Origin: an uncultured Chloroflexota bacterium
Lineage (GTDB): Bacteria > Chloroflexota > Limnocylindria > Limnocylindrales > CSP1-4
DNA: 14,062 nt
Reading direction: 5' to 3'
Assembly (NCBI GenBank): GCA_903928275.1
Contig: CAIYQJ010000099.1
Location: 1-14,062, forward strand
How positions within the stretch are numbered: position 1 is the stretch's first letter; each line of letters begins with the position of its first letter. This document shows positions 1-6,116 of this stretch, one piece after another. The position numbers and the translations under genes were made by a program. Under the pieces are notes generated by a model. That model ran no database searches. It saw nothing but the letters and a program-made list of their open reading frames with translations, and was not told where the DNA came from.

Positions 1-1324
1 CGCGTTCGGCCATGCGGGCCGCGATGTTCGGCTCCTGGCCGGCGTCTGACGGCACGTAGTAGCGCCGGCCGGCGAGCCTGTCGGGCAGGTAGCGCTGGCC
101 TGTCCAGCCGTCCTCCCAGTCGTCGGGGTGGCGGTACGTCCTGGAGTTGCTCCGCAGGTGGCCGGGGACCGGCAGGATGCCGTCGGCGAGCACGTCGTCG
201 CGGGCCGCGAAGTAGGCGCGACCGGCCGCCGTGCTGTGCGGAAGCACAGAGATGACGATAGTCGCCTCCGCCAGGGCGTACTGCGCCTCGGGCAGGCCGA
301 TGAGCTCGAGGGCCTGAGCCGCGGCCACGGCGACCTGGAGCGCGCGCGGGTCGGCCATCCCCACGTCCTCCGATGCCGAGATGACGAGACGGCGCGCGAT
401 GAACCGCGGATCCTCCCCGGCGGCGATCATCGCCGCGAGCCAGTAGAGGGCGGCGTCCGGGTCGTTCCCGCGGAGGCTCTTGATGAAGGCACTCGCCACG
501 TCGAAGTGGCCGTCGCCCGCGCGGTCGTACGCGAGCACCCGTTCCTGCGCGGCCGCCTCGACGTCCTCGAGCCGGGGCGACACGCGACCGTCGTCGTCCC
601 GTGACCCCGCGGCATCGGCCAGCGCGGTGGCTGCCTCGATCGTCGTCAGAGCGCGGCGGGCGTCCCCACCCGCGACCGACACGAGATGGGCGAGCGCGTC
701 GTCCGCGATCGCCACGCCGCCCCCGGGGCCCAGCGGCCCGGCGAGTCCCCGTTCCGTGTCGCCGATCGCCGATCGCACGATCGCCTCGACCTCGGCGTCC
801 GTCAACGCCTCGAGTCGGAAGACGCGAAGACGGGAGAGCAGGGCAGCGTTCACGTCGAAGAACGGGTTCTCCGTGGTCGCCCCGACGAGGACGATCGTGC
901 CCTCCTCGACGTGGGGCAGGAGCGCATCCTGCTGCGCCCGGTTGAAGCGGTGGATCTCGTCGAGGAAGAGGACGGTGCCCGCCCCGCCCTCGACGGACGC
1001 GGCGCGCGCTTCGGCCACGACCGCCCGCACGTCGGCGACGCCCGCGAGGACCGCGGACAGCGTGATGAACCGGGCGCCGGCCGCGTCGGCGAGCAGGCGC
1101 GCGAGCGTCGTCTTGCCGGTGCCCGGCGGGCCCCAGAGGAGGATGGAGTCGAGCCGGCCGTGCGAGGCGGCGCGTCGCAGGGGCCCGCTGCGCCCCACGA
1201 GGTGGGCCTGCCCCACGAACTCGTCGAGCGTCCGCGGTCGCATGCGCGCGGCAAGCGGCTGGCGTTCCGGGGAGGGGCGGAAGAGCGGCTCCGGGGCGCG
1301 GCCGGCGGGACGGCGGGTGGGCAC
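1..1324 (-). CDS. rarA: Replication-associated recombination protein A (RarA/MgsA AAA+ ATPase), 3' end cut by window edge
   Basis: RarA is a cytoplasmic AAA+ ATPase related to clamp-loader subunits (WRNIP1/Mgs1 in eukaryotes) that acts at stalled replication forks and single-strand gaps. Reading from the GTG at 1324, 441 codons are visible. The N-terminus leads into RMRPRTLDEFVGQ. Walker A GPPGTGKTT is at residues 65-73 and Walker B FLDEIHRFN has D122/E123. The sensor-1 stretch VGATTENPFFDVN and the arginine-finger SRLR follow, and the C-terminal half carries the typical RarA tetramerisation region (SFIKSLRGNDPDAALYWLA). Family members are about 430-450 residues, so only a few C-terminal residues lie beyond position 1. 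The next in-frame start is ATG 1243, which would remove the family N-terminal leader but keep the ATPase core. GTG 1324 is preferred because a -10-like TACCAT ends six bases upstream. The gene is transcribed divergently from the lipoprotein at 1501. Confidence 0.95.
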   Translation of the reverse strand, partial: MPTRRPAGRAPEPLFRPSPERQPLAARMRPRTLDEFVGQAHLVGRSGPLRRAASHGRLDSILLWGPPGTGKTTLARLLADAAGARFITLSAVLAGVADVRAVVAEARAASVEGGAGTVLFLDEIHRFNRAQQDALLPHVEEGTIVLVGATTENPFFDVNAALLSRLRVFRLEALTDAEVEAIVRSAIGDTERGLAGPLGPGGGVAIADDALAHLVSVAGGDARRALTTIEAATALADAAGSRDDDGRVSPRLEDVEAAAQERVLAYDRAGDGHFDVASAFIKSLRGNDPDAALYWLAAMIAAGEDPRFIARRLVISASEDVGMADPRALQVAVAAAQALELIGLPEAQYALAEATIVISVLPHSTAAGRAYFAARDDVLADGILPVPGHLRSNSRTYRHPDDWEDGWTGQRYLPDRLAGRRYYVPSDAGQEPNIAARMAER

Positions 1325-1330
1325 CGGCCG

Positions 1331-1336
1331 ATGGTA
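1331..1336 (-). promoter_or_regulatory. -10-like hexamer placing a leaderless start for rarA
   Basis: Read on the minus strand this is TACCAT, four of six matches to TATAAT, followed by six bases and then the GTG start codon. A transcript starting at the usual distance from this hexamer would begin at or within a base or two of the GTG, giving a leaderless message. This agrees with the absence of a ribosome-binding site there. I see no convincing -35 box. On the plus strand of the same 176-base gap, TTGCGG (1369-1374) and GACACT (1392-1397), 17 bases apart, are only a weak candidate promoter for the lipoprotein operon. Confidence 0.35.
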
Positions 1337-1500
1337 CGCCGCCCGACGACCGTCGTTCCGTCGGCCACTTGCGGTGGACGCCATCCTGCCCGACACTCGG
1401 CACCGGACCCGGGAGCCCGTGACGTGGGGCGCCGGGAGCCGCCGGGGGCCGCGCCGACCGCTGAGGTGCCGGGGCGCGGAGGAGCACGTCGGGAGGGCAC

Positions 1501-2043
1501 ATGAAGAACAGATCACCGCGGCTCGCGACGCTCGGGGCCTTCGCACTCGCGGTCGGCCTCGTCGCAGGCTGCAGCTCATCGTCTCCGGCGGGCACGCCCG
1601 TGGAGCAGTCGCTCTCGTTCATGGGGGGCGATGCCACCGTGCAGATGACCGGTGGCTACACGCTCTCGTACCCGGCCCGGTTCCTGCGCGGCAACCTGTT
1701 CGGGGCGGGCGGCGCGTTCATGTCGGTCCAGTACGGGAATGTCCAGACGGGCGCGCTCACCTACCAGGGCCCTGCCACGGTCGGCGCGTATCCCACGACC
1801 CGGACGGCGACGACGGTCGTGACGCTCGCCCTCACGGTCGTGCTCCCGTCGGGGCCCAAGGCGTCCGACTCGTTCGCTTCGACCAACGGCGAGTGCACGG
1901 TCACGATCACGAAGGCCGAGCCCGGCGGCGGTGCCGCCACGTTCACCTGCACGAACCTCGCGAACATCGACGGATCGGTGAAGGTCGACGCGACCGGGAC
2001 GTTCAACTGGATCGTGCCCGTGGCGAAGTCACCGGCCCCCTGA
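1501..2043 (+). CDS. Small secreted lipoprotein, probable beta-sandwich, function unknown
   Basis: A 180-residue predicted lipoprotein. Residues 1-23 are a signal peptide with a basic start (MKNRSPR) and hydrophobic core, ending in lipobox VAGC; C24 would be lipidated, so the mature protein is anchored on the outer face of the cytoplasmic membrane. A serine-rich tether (SSSSPAG) follows. The remainder is rich in Thr, Val and Gly with alternating strand-like segments. C132 and C150 are the only cysteines in the mature domain and could form a disulfide. The pattern around them (C-T-V-T-I, later F-T-C-T-N-L, then G-T-F-N-W) resembles small immunoglobulin-like actinobacterial lipoproteins such as LpqH, but I cannot assign a family. 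GGAGG at 1492-1496 supports ATG 1501. Only 34 bases separate it from the tyrosine phenol-lyase-type gene, so co-transcription is likely; a link to amino-acid uptake or sensing is guesswork. Confidence 0.8.
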   Translation: MKNRSPRLATLGAFALAVGLVAGCSSSSPAGTPVEQSLSFMGGDATVQMTGGYTLSYPARFLRGNLFGAGGAFMSVQYGNVQTGALTYQGPATVGAYPTTRTATTVVTLALTVVLPSGPKASDSFASTNGECTVTITKAEPGGGAATFTCTNLANIDGSVKVDATGTFNWIVPVAKSPAP

Positions 2044-2077
2044 CCCCGTTTCGTAGCCGCAACCCCGGGAGGTCCTC

Positions 2078-3499
2078 ATGCCGCACGAGATCCCGCAGAC
2101 GATGGGCCAGCAGCTCGGCCGTCGATCGTGGGCGGAGCCCTGGAAGATCAAGATGGTCGAGCCACTCCGCGTCATCTCGCGGGAGGCTCGTGGGCGGGCG
2201 CTCGAGGAGGCCGGCTACAACACGTTCCTCCTTCGATCGGACGACGTGTACATCGACCTGCTCACGGATTCCGGCACGAGCGCCATGAGTGACCGCCAGT
2301 GGGCCGGCCTCATGCTCGGGGACGAGTCGTACGCGGGCAGCCGCAACTTCTACCACCTCGAGGAGGCGGTCCGCACCTACTACGGCTACCGCCACGTCCT
2401 CCCCACGCACCAGGGCCGCGGCGCCGAGCACCTCATCTCGCAGGCCGTGATCAAGCCGGGCGACCACATCCCCGGGAACATGTACTTCACGACGACGCGC
2501 CTGCACCAGGAGCTCGCCGGGGGCACGTTCCACGACGTCATCGTGGACGCCGCCCACGATCCGCAGGACCTCTCCCCGTTCAAGGGCGACATGGACCTCG
2601 CGAAGCTCGAGCGGCTCATCGAGGAGGTCGGCGCGGAACGCATCCCCTACGTGAGCCTCGCCGGGACCGTGAACATGGCCGGCGGCCAGCCGGTCAGCAT
2701 GGCGAACGCCCGGGCACTGCGCGAGCTCACGACGCGCCACGGCATCCGGCTCTTCCTCGATGCCACGCGGATGGCGGAGAACGCGTTCTTCATCCAGGAG
2801 CGCGAGCCGGGCTACGCCGACCGCACGATCGCAGAGATCCTCCGTGAGTTCTGCGACCTGACCGATGGCGCGTGGATGAGCGCCAAGAAGGACAACCTCG
2901 TCAACATCGGCGGATGGCTTGCCGTCAACGACGACGCGATCTTCGAGGAGCTTCGCAACCTCGTCGTCGTGTACGAGGGCCTTCACACGTACGGCGGCAT
3001 GTCGGGCCGGGACATGGAGGCCCTGGCCATCGGGATCGAGGAGTCGGTCTCCGACGACCACATCCGGGCCCGCATCGGGCAGGTGCGCTACCTCGGCGAG
3101 CTGCTGACCGACTGGGACGTGCCGATCGTCCAGCCGGTGGGCGGCCACGCGATCTTCCTCGACGCGAAGCGCTTCTACCCGCACATCCCGCAGGACGCGT
3201 TCCCGGCGCAGACGCTGGCGGCCGAGCTCTACCTCGATTCCGGCGTCCGGTCGATGGAGCGGGGGATCGCGAGCGCCGGTCGAGATCCGAGCACGGGCGA
3301 CCACATGCGCCCGAGGCTCGAGCTCACCCGGCTGACGATCCCGCGGCGCGTCTACACGCAGGCGCACATGGACGTCGTCGCGGAGTCGGTGAAGGCGGCG
3401 TACGACGCGCGCCACCGGGCGCGGGGCCTCGCGATGGTGTACGAGCCGAAGTACCTGCGCTTCTTCCAGGCACGTTTCGAGCCGCTGGGCGCGGCGTGA
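2078..3499 (+). CDS. tpl: PLP-dependent beta-eliminating lyase, tyrosine phenol-lyase type
   Basis: Fold-type I PLP enzyme of the tryptophanase/tyrosine phenol-lyase family, 473 residues (Citrobacter freundii TPL has 456). TPL cleaves L-tyrosine to phenol, pyruvate and ammonia and works as a cytosolic tetramer. From memory of the C. freundii enzyme, key residues align with a constant offset of 14: catalytic Y71 is Y85, phenol-binding T124 is T138 (YFTTTR), D214 and R217 are D228 and R231 (FLDATR), PLP lysine K257 is K271 (SAKKD), cation ligand N262 is N276, M379 and R381 are M393 and R395 (GVRSMERG), and F448 is F462 (RFFQARF). Tryptophanase has Asp, Val and Ile at the T124, M379 and R381 positions, so the pocket is TPL-like. 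GGGAGG at 2067-2072 lies five bases before the ATG. The second PLP enzyme follows after 28 bases. S-substituted cysteines, serine and other beta-substituted amino acids are known alternative TPL substrates, so the in vivo substrate is not certain. Confidence 0.92.
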   Translation: MPHEIPQTMGQQLGRRSWAEPWKIKMVEPLRVISREARGRALEEAGYNTFLLRSDDVYIDLLTDSGTSAMSDRQWAGLMLGDESYAGSRNFYHLEEAVRTYYGYRHVLPTHQGRGAEHLISQAVIKPGDHIPGNMYFTTTRLHQELAGGTFHDVIVDAAHDPQDLSPFKGDMDLAKLERLIEEVGAERIPYVSLAGTVNMAGGQPVSMANARALRELTTRHGIRLFLDATRMAENAFFIQEREPGYADRTIAEILREFCDLTDGAWMSAKKDNLVNIGGWLAVNDDAIFEELRNLVVVYEGLHTYGGMSGRDMEALAIGIEESVSDDHIRARIGQVRYLGELLTDWDVPIVQPVGGHAIFLDAKRFYPHIPQDAFPAQTLAAELYLDSGVRSMERGIASAGRDPSTGDHMRPRLELTRLTIPRRVYTQAHMDVVAESVKAAYDARHRARGLAMVYEPKYLRFFQARFEPLGAA

Positions 3500-3527
3500 C
3501 GCCGGCGGCTCAGGCCGGAGACGGACG

Positions 3528-4919
3528 ATGACCGGAGCCGCCGCGCCCACGGGACTCGATGCGGTCATCGCCCGCGGGGCCGAGATGGCCGCCGCCGAGG
3601 AGCGCGAGCGGGCCAGGATGCGCGGCATGCGGTTCGACACGATCGCGGTCCACGGGATCTACTCCGCGGAGGCGACCCTTGCGAACCAGGGCAGCATCAT
3701 CGAGCCGGCGTACCTGAGCCCGGCCCAGCACTTCGCGGACAGCGACCACCTCGAGGCCGCCCTCGGCTATCTCGTGCCCGCGTGGGGCTACACGCGGATG
3801 GCGAACCCCACGCTCCACTACTTCGAGGAGACGCTCGCACTGCTCGAGTCCTACGCCACGGGAGTCACCGCGTCCGCCGTGGCGACCGGCTCCGGGATGG
3901 CCGCCGTCGACATGGCAGCGGCCCCGTTCCTCGCCGAGGACGGCACCGGGCATCGGCCGAGCGTCGTCGTGGGCGCGCCCTGCTACGGCGGGACGTTCCA
4001 GCTCTTTTCCGAACGGTATGCCCGCGAGCGCGGCGTCGACGTTCGGTGGGTCCGCGACCCGCTCGACACGGCCGCATGGGCGCGACTCGTGGACGGCAGC
4101 ACCCGGCTCCTCTACGGGGAGATGCCGAGCAACCCGTCGCTCGCGGTCTTCGACATCCCGGCCGTCGCTGCGGTCGCCCACGACGCCGGTGTCCCGCTCA
4201 TCGTCGACGCCACGGTGGCCACGCCGGCCCTCCTGCGGCCTCTCGGGCTCGGAGCGGACATCGTCGTCCACTCAGTGAGCAAGAGCATCGCGTCGTCCGG
4301 CCTCGCGATCGCGGGCGCCGTGATCGCGCGTCACGGCATCGCGAGCCGCGTGGGGCCGGACGAGCTGCGGGCGGATTTCGCGCTCCACGTGAAGCTCCTG
4401 CCCTTCCGCGACCACGGCCCGGCGCTGAGCCCGTTCAACGCGCTCATGGCGCTCACTGACCTGCGCACGTTGCGGGCCCGCATGGACGCGTGGAGCCGGA
4501 GCGCGATGCTCGTCGCACGCTTCCTCGAGGCACATCCCGCGGTGGAACGCGTCCACTACCCGGGCCTCGAGACGGACGCCGGCCACGTCGTCTCCGCACG
4601 CGACATGTGGCTCGCTGATGGAGCCGACGGTGAGGGCGCGCCCGCGAATCGGTTCGGACAGCTCATGGGGTTCACGCTCCGCGCCGGCCAGCCGGCTGCC
4701 CGGCGCGTGCTCGATGGGCTCCAGCTCGTCCGACGGGCGACCGACCTGGGACGCGTGAAGAGCATCGCGACGATCCCCGCGATCTCGACCCACCAGCAGC
4801 AGGGCGAGGAGGGGCGCGCGATCGCGCAGGTCCCCACGAGCCTCATCCGGCTCTCGGTGGGCGGCGAGCATCCGTCGGACGTGATCGACGACCTCGCGAA
4901 GGCGCTCGAGCGGGCCTGA
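3528..4919 (+). CDS. Cys/Met-metabolism PLP enzyme (cystathionine gamma-synthase/lyase, O-acetylhomoserine sulfhydrylase superfamily)
   Basis: A 463-residue fold-type I PLP enzyme of the Cys_Met_Meta_PP family. Visible active-site elements are YTRMANPT (Y88, R90: cofactor phosphate contacts from the neighbouring subunit), CYGGTF (Y153: ring stacking), VDATVATP (D227: pyridine nitrogen), VHSVSKSIASSG (K252: Schiff base) and LIRLSVG (R441: substrate carboxylate). The YGGT motif resembles O-acetylhomoserine sulfhydrylases; methionine gamma-lyases have a cysteine two residues after the tyrosine, here G155. The lysine loop departs from the usual SATKYxxGH form. An N-terminal extension of about 30 residues rich in Ala, Glu and Arg precedes MRFDTIAVHG. 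GGAG at 3517-3520 supports ATG 3528. Reaction and substrate are not decided by sequence; gamma- or beta-elimination, or thiol exchange, are all possible. It sits 28 bases after the TPL-type gene and probably ends the operon. Confidence 0.88.
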   Translation: MTGAAAPTGLDAVIARGAEMAAAEERERARMRGMRFDTIAVHGIYSAEATLANQGSIIEPAYLSPAQHFADSDHLEAALGYLVPAWGYTRMANPTLHYFEETLALLESYATGVTASAVATGSGMAAVDMAAAPFLAEDGTGHRPSVVVGAPCYGGTFQLFSERYARERGVDVRWVRDPLDTAAWARLVDGSTRLLYGEMPSNPSLAVFDIPAVAAVAHDAGVPLIVDATVATPALLRPLGLGADIVVHSVSKSIASSGLAIAGAVIARHGIASRVGPDELRADFALHVKLLPFRDHGPALSPFNALMALTDLRTLRARMDAWSRSAMLVARFLEAHPAVERVHYPGLETDAGHVVSARDMWLADGADGEGAPANRFGQLMGFTLRAGQPAARRVLDGLQLVRRATDLGRVKSIATIPAISTHQQQGEEGRAIAQVPTSLIRLSVGGEHPSDVIDDLAKALERA

Positions 4920-4930
4920 CGAGCGGGGAG

Positions 4931-4950
4931 GGTCGACCTGGCGCTCGACC
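4931..4950 (+). terminator. Hairpin after the PLP-enzyme operon
   Basis: GGTCGA and TCGACC form a perfect six-base stem around an eight-base loop, starting 12 bases after the TGA of the second PLP enzyme. No T-run follows, so intrinsic termination would be weak; it may instead stabilise the transcript's 3' end. Confidence 0.3.
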
Positions 4951-4971
4951 GCGCCCGACCTGCGGCCCGTC

Positions 4972-5007
4972 GGCGAGGCAGGGGCCGGCGGCGGGCACCG
5001 CCTCGCC
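4972..5007. terminator. Inverted repeat between convergent genes
   Basis: GGCGAGGC (4972-4979) and GCCTCGCC (5000-5007) are a perfect eight-base inverted repeat around a 20-base GC-rich loop. It lies six bases beyond the stop codon of the minus-strand membrane-protein gene and 52 bases beyond that of the plus-strand PLP gene, so it could serve both directions. No T-tract flanks it on either strand. Confidence 0.4.
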
Positions 5008-5013
5008 CCTTGC

Positions 5014-5406
5014 TCAGAAGCGGAGAGCGCCCGACAGGGCCAGGACGGCCCAGATCGCGATCATGAGGATGAAGAGCGAGCCGCCGACGATGACGATGCG
5101 GCGGATGTCCGCCGTCACGTACGCGTACTCGAGCACGGCGCGGGACGCGAGGAGCCCGGCTTCCTTCGTCCGGCCGCGAGAGGCAGCCTCCGGGTCCGAC
5201 CGGCGCGCCCGGGAGCGATCGGTGCTCGACGAGGCGGCGCGCTCCTCCGCCATGGGCTGGGCTTCGAGCTCGGCCGCTCGGGCCTCCTCGGCGTCGGTAA
5301 GCCCCTTCGCCGACGGCGGCGCGACGGTCGTCGAGGCGGGCTTGGGCTCGGTCCGGGTCGGGGGTCGACGCTGTCCGGGTCGGACGGCGCGCTGGCGCTT
5401 CGCCAT
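5014..5406 (-). CDS. Small membrane protein with basic, disordered N-terminus and one C-terminal helix
   Basis: A 130-residue protein of no family I recognise. It starts with a strongly basic MAKRQRAVRPGQRR, continues with Pro/Thr/Ala-rich low-complexity sequence, then an acidic, probably helical stretch (LTDAEEARAAELEA). A further Arg/Ser-rich segment leads to AVLEYAYVTADIRRI. One hydrophobic helix at about residues 104-128 ends almost at the C-terminus, so the bulk is predicted to be cytoplasmic and tail-anchored. The basic start could touch nucleic acid or phospholipid, but that is a guess. ATG 5406 is chosen because the composition is more natural from there and GGAGG lies 12 bases upstream; an in-frame ATG at 5472 would add 22 residues with no ribosome-binding site. 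It is convergent with the PLP operon and divergent from the DUF4446 operon. Confidence 0.7.
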   Translation of the reverse strand: MAKRQRAVRPGQRRPPTRTEPKPASTTVAPPSAKGLTDAEEARAAELEAQPMAEERAASSSTDRSRARRSDPEAASRGRTKEAGLLASRAVLEYAYVTADIRRIVIVGGSLFILMIAIWAVLALSGALRF

Positions 5407-5490
5407 GGCTGTGCTGGGCCTCCGTGGGCGGGGTGGCGGTCGTCGAACGCCGGGCGACCGCTCTCGGGGCATGTGCGGCGCCGAGGCGAG

Positions 5491-5499
5491 AGGATACCA
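5491..5499 (-). promoter_or_regulatory. Extended -10 promoter for the small membrane protein
   Basis: On the minus strand this reads TGGTATCCT, an extended -10 (TGn plus TATCCT). Transcription would start near 5484, giving a leader of roughly 80 bases before ATG 5406, or a very short one before the alternative ATG 5472. No clear -35 box is seen, as is common for extended -10 promoters. Confidence 0.4.
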
Positions 5500-5564
5500 C
5501 CGCTACAGGGCCCGCGCCCGCGCCTCGCGGGGTCGAGCAGTGCAGCGGGGCGCGGAGTGAGTGC

Positions 5565-5590
5565 GCCGGAGCCCCTGCCGGAGCCCCTGC
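5565..5590 (+). repeat. Tandem 12-base repeat in the divergent promoter region
   Basis: GCCGGAGCCCCT occurs twice head to tail (5565-5576 and 5577-5588), and the match continues for GC (5589-5590). It occupies the place where the -35 region for the DUF4446 promoter would lie, immediately before the -10-like motif. It could be an operator or a chance duplication. Confidence 0.5.
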
Positions 5591-5596
5591 TAGACT
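5588..5596 (+). promoter_or_regulatory. Extended -10 promoter for the DUF4446-helicase-HAD operon
   Basis: TGCTAGACT is an extended -10 motif (TGn plus TAGACT, four of six matches to consensus). Transcription would begin near 5603, which is downstream of the TTG at 5600 and argues against that codon as the true start of the next gene. Confidence 0.4.
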
Positions 5597-5599
5597 CTG

Positions 5600-6109
5600 T
5601 TGCCCGTCTCGTTCGCGCCCCGGGAGGTCACGCCCATCGACCCGTCGGCGATCGTCGCGATCGCATCCCTCGTCGTCACGATCGCCCTGCTCGGGGTGGT
5701 CGGGATGCTGTTCGTTCGCGTGCGGCGGCTCGACCGCGCTCTCGACGGGCTGACCCGCGGTGCGGACGGCACGAACCTGAGCGCGATCGTGGAGACGCAC
5801 CTCGACAAGGTCTACGCGATGGGTCGGCAGGTGGACGTCCTCGACGTCCGGGCGACCGCGCTGGAGCGTGAGGGACGCAAGGCATTCCAGCGCCTGGGGC
5901 TCGTCCGGTACAACCCGTTCGAGGACACCGGCGGGAACCAGAGCTTCGTCGTCGCGCTCCTCGATGCCGACGGGGACGGCCTCGTCCTCACGAGCCTCCA
6001 CTCGCGCCAGGCCACGCGGATGTACGCGAAGCCGATCCGGGGCGGGAGGTCGGACACGACCCTCTCGTCCGAGGAGGTGGAGGCGCTCAGGATCGCGCTC
6101 GGACGGTGA
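5600..6109 (+). CDS. DUF4446 family membrane protein; start uncertain
   Basis: A DUF4446 (PF14584) protein of unknown function, 169 residues if counted from TTG 5600. It has one N-terminal membrane helix (about residues 13-36 in this numbering), a basic/polar connector with likely coiled-coil character (HLDKVYAMGRQVDVLDVRATALE), then the conserved block LGLVRYNPFEDTGGNQSF at 99-116 and LLDADGDGLVLTSLHSR after it, which are the family signature. The soluble part should face the cytoplasm. The start is a problem. TTG 5600 has no nearby ribosome-binding site and seems to lie at or before the transcript start, whereas GGGAGG at 5622-5627 stands eight bases before an ATC at 5636 that would begin the protein at IDPSAIV, where family members usually begin. 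The coordinates give the longest frame. Seven bases separate it from the helicase gene. Confidence 0.85.
   Translation: MPVSFAPREVTPIDPSAIVAIASLVVTIALLGVVGMLFVRVRRLDRALDGLTRGADGTNLSAIVETHLDKVYAMGRQVDVLDVRATALEREGRKAFQRLGLVRYNPFEDTGGNQSFVVALLDADGDGLVLTSLHSRQATRMYAKPIRGGRSDTTLSSEEVEALRIALGR
5622..5627 (+). promoter_or_regulatory. Ribosome-binding site pointing to a non-standard DUF4446 start
   Basis: GGGAGG is one of the better Shine-Dalgarno matches in the window. No ATG, GTG or TTG occurs in frame at a usable distance; the codon eight bases downstream is ATC (5636-5638). Confidence 0.5.
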
Positions 6110-6116
6110 CGCGGTC

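Noticed and set aside
761..790. Repeated GATCGCC-like words within rarA
   Set aside because: They fall in coding sequence and follow codon use for Ala, Ile and Asp; no regular spacing to suggest a repeat array.
850..1500. Minus-strand 216-codon frame over the rarA region
   Set aside because: It is in the wrong frame; the rarA frame on the same strand carries Walker A, Walker B and all family motifs.
480..2288. Plus-strand 602-codon frame spanning rarA and the lipoprotein
   Set aside because: Ser/Arg/Ala-rich low-complexity translation that overlaps three supported genes on both strands; no motif.
2003..3640. Long minus-strand open frame of 545 codons opposite the TPL-type gene
   Set aside because: Its translation is Arg/Val/His-rich without any family motif, and the plus strand codes for a clearly conserved enzyme. 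High GC makes antisense frames stay open by chance.
5868..6116. N-terminal extension of the helicase frame upstream of 6117
   Set aside because: It overlaps the conserved DUF4446 block in another frame and is Ser/Arg-rich; ATG 6117 fits family spacing.
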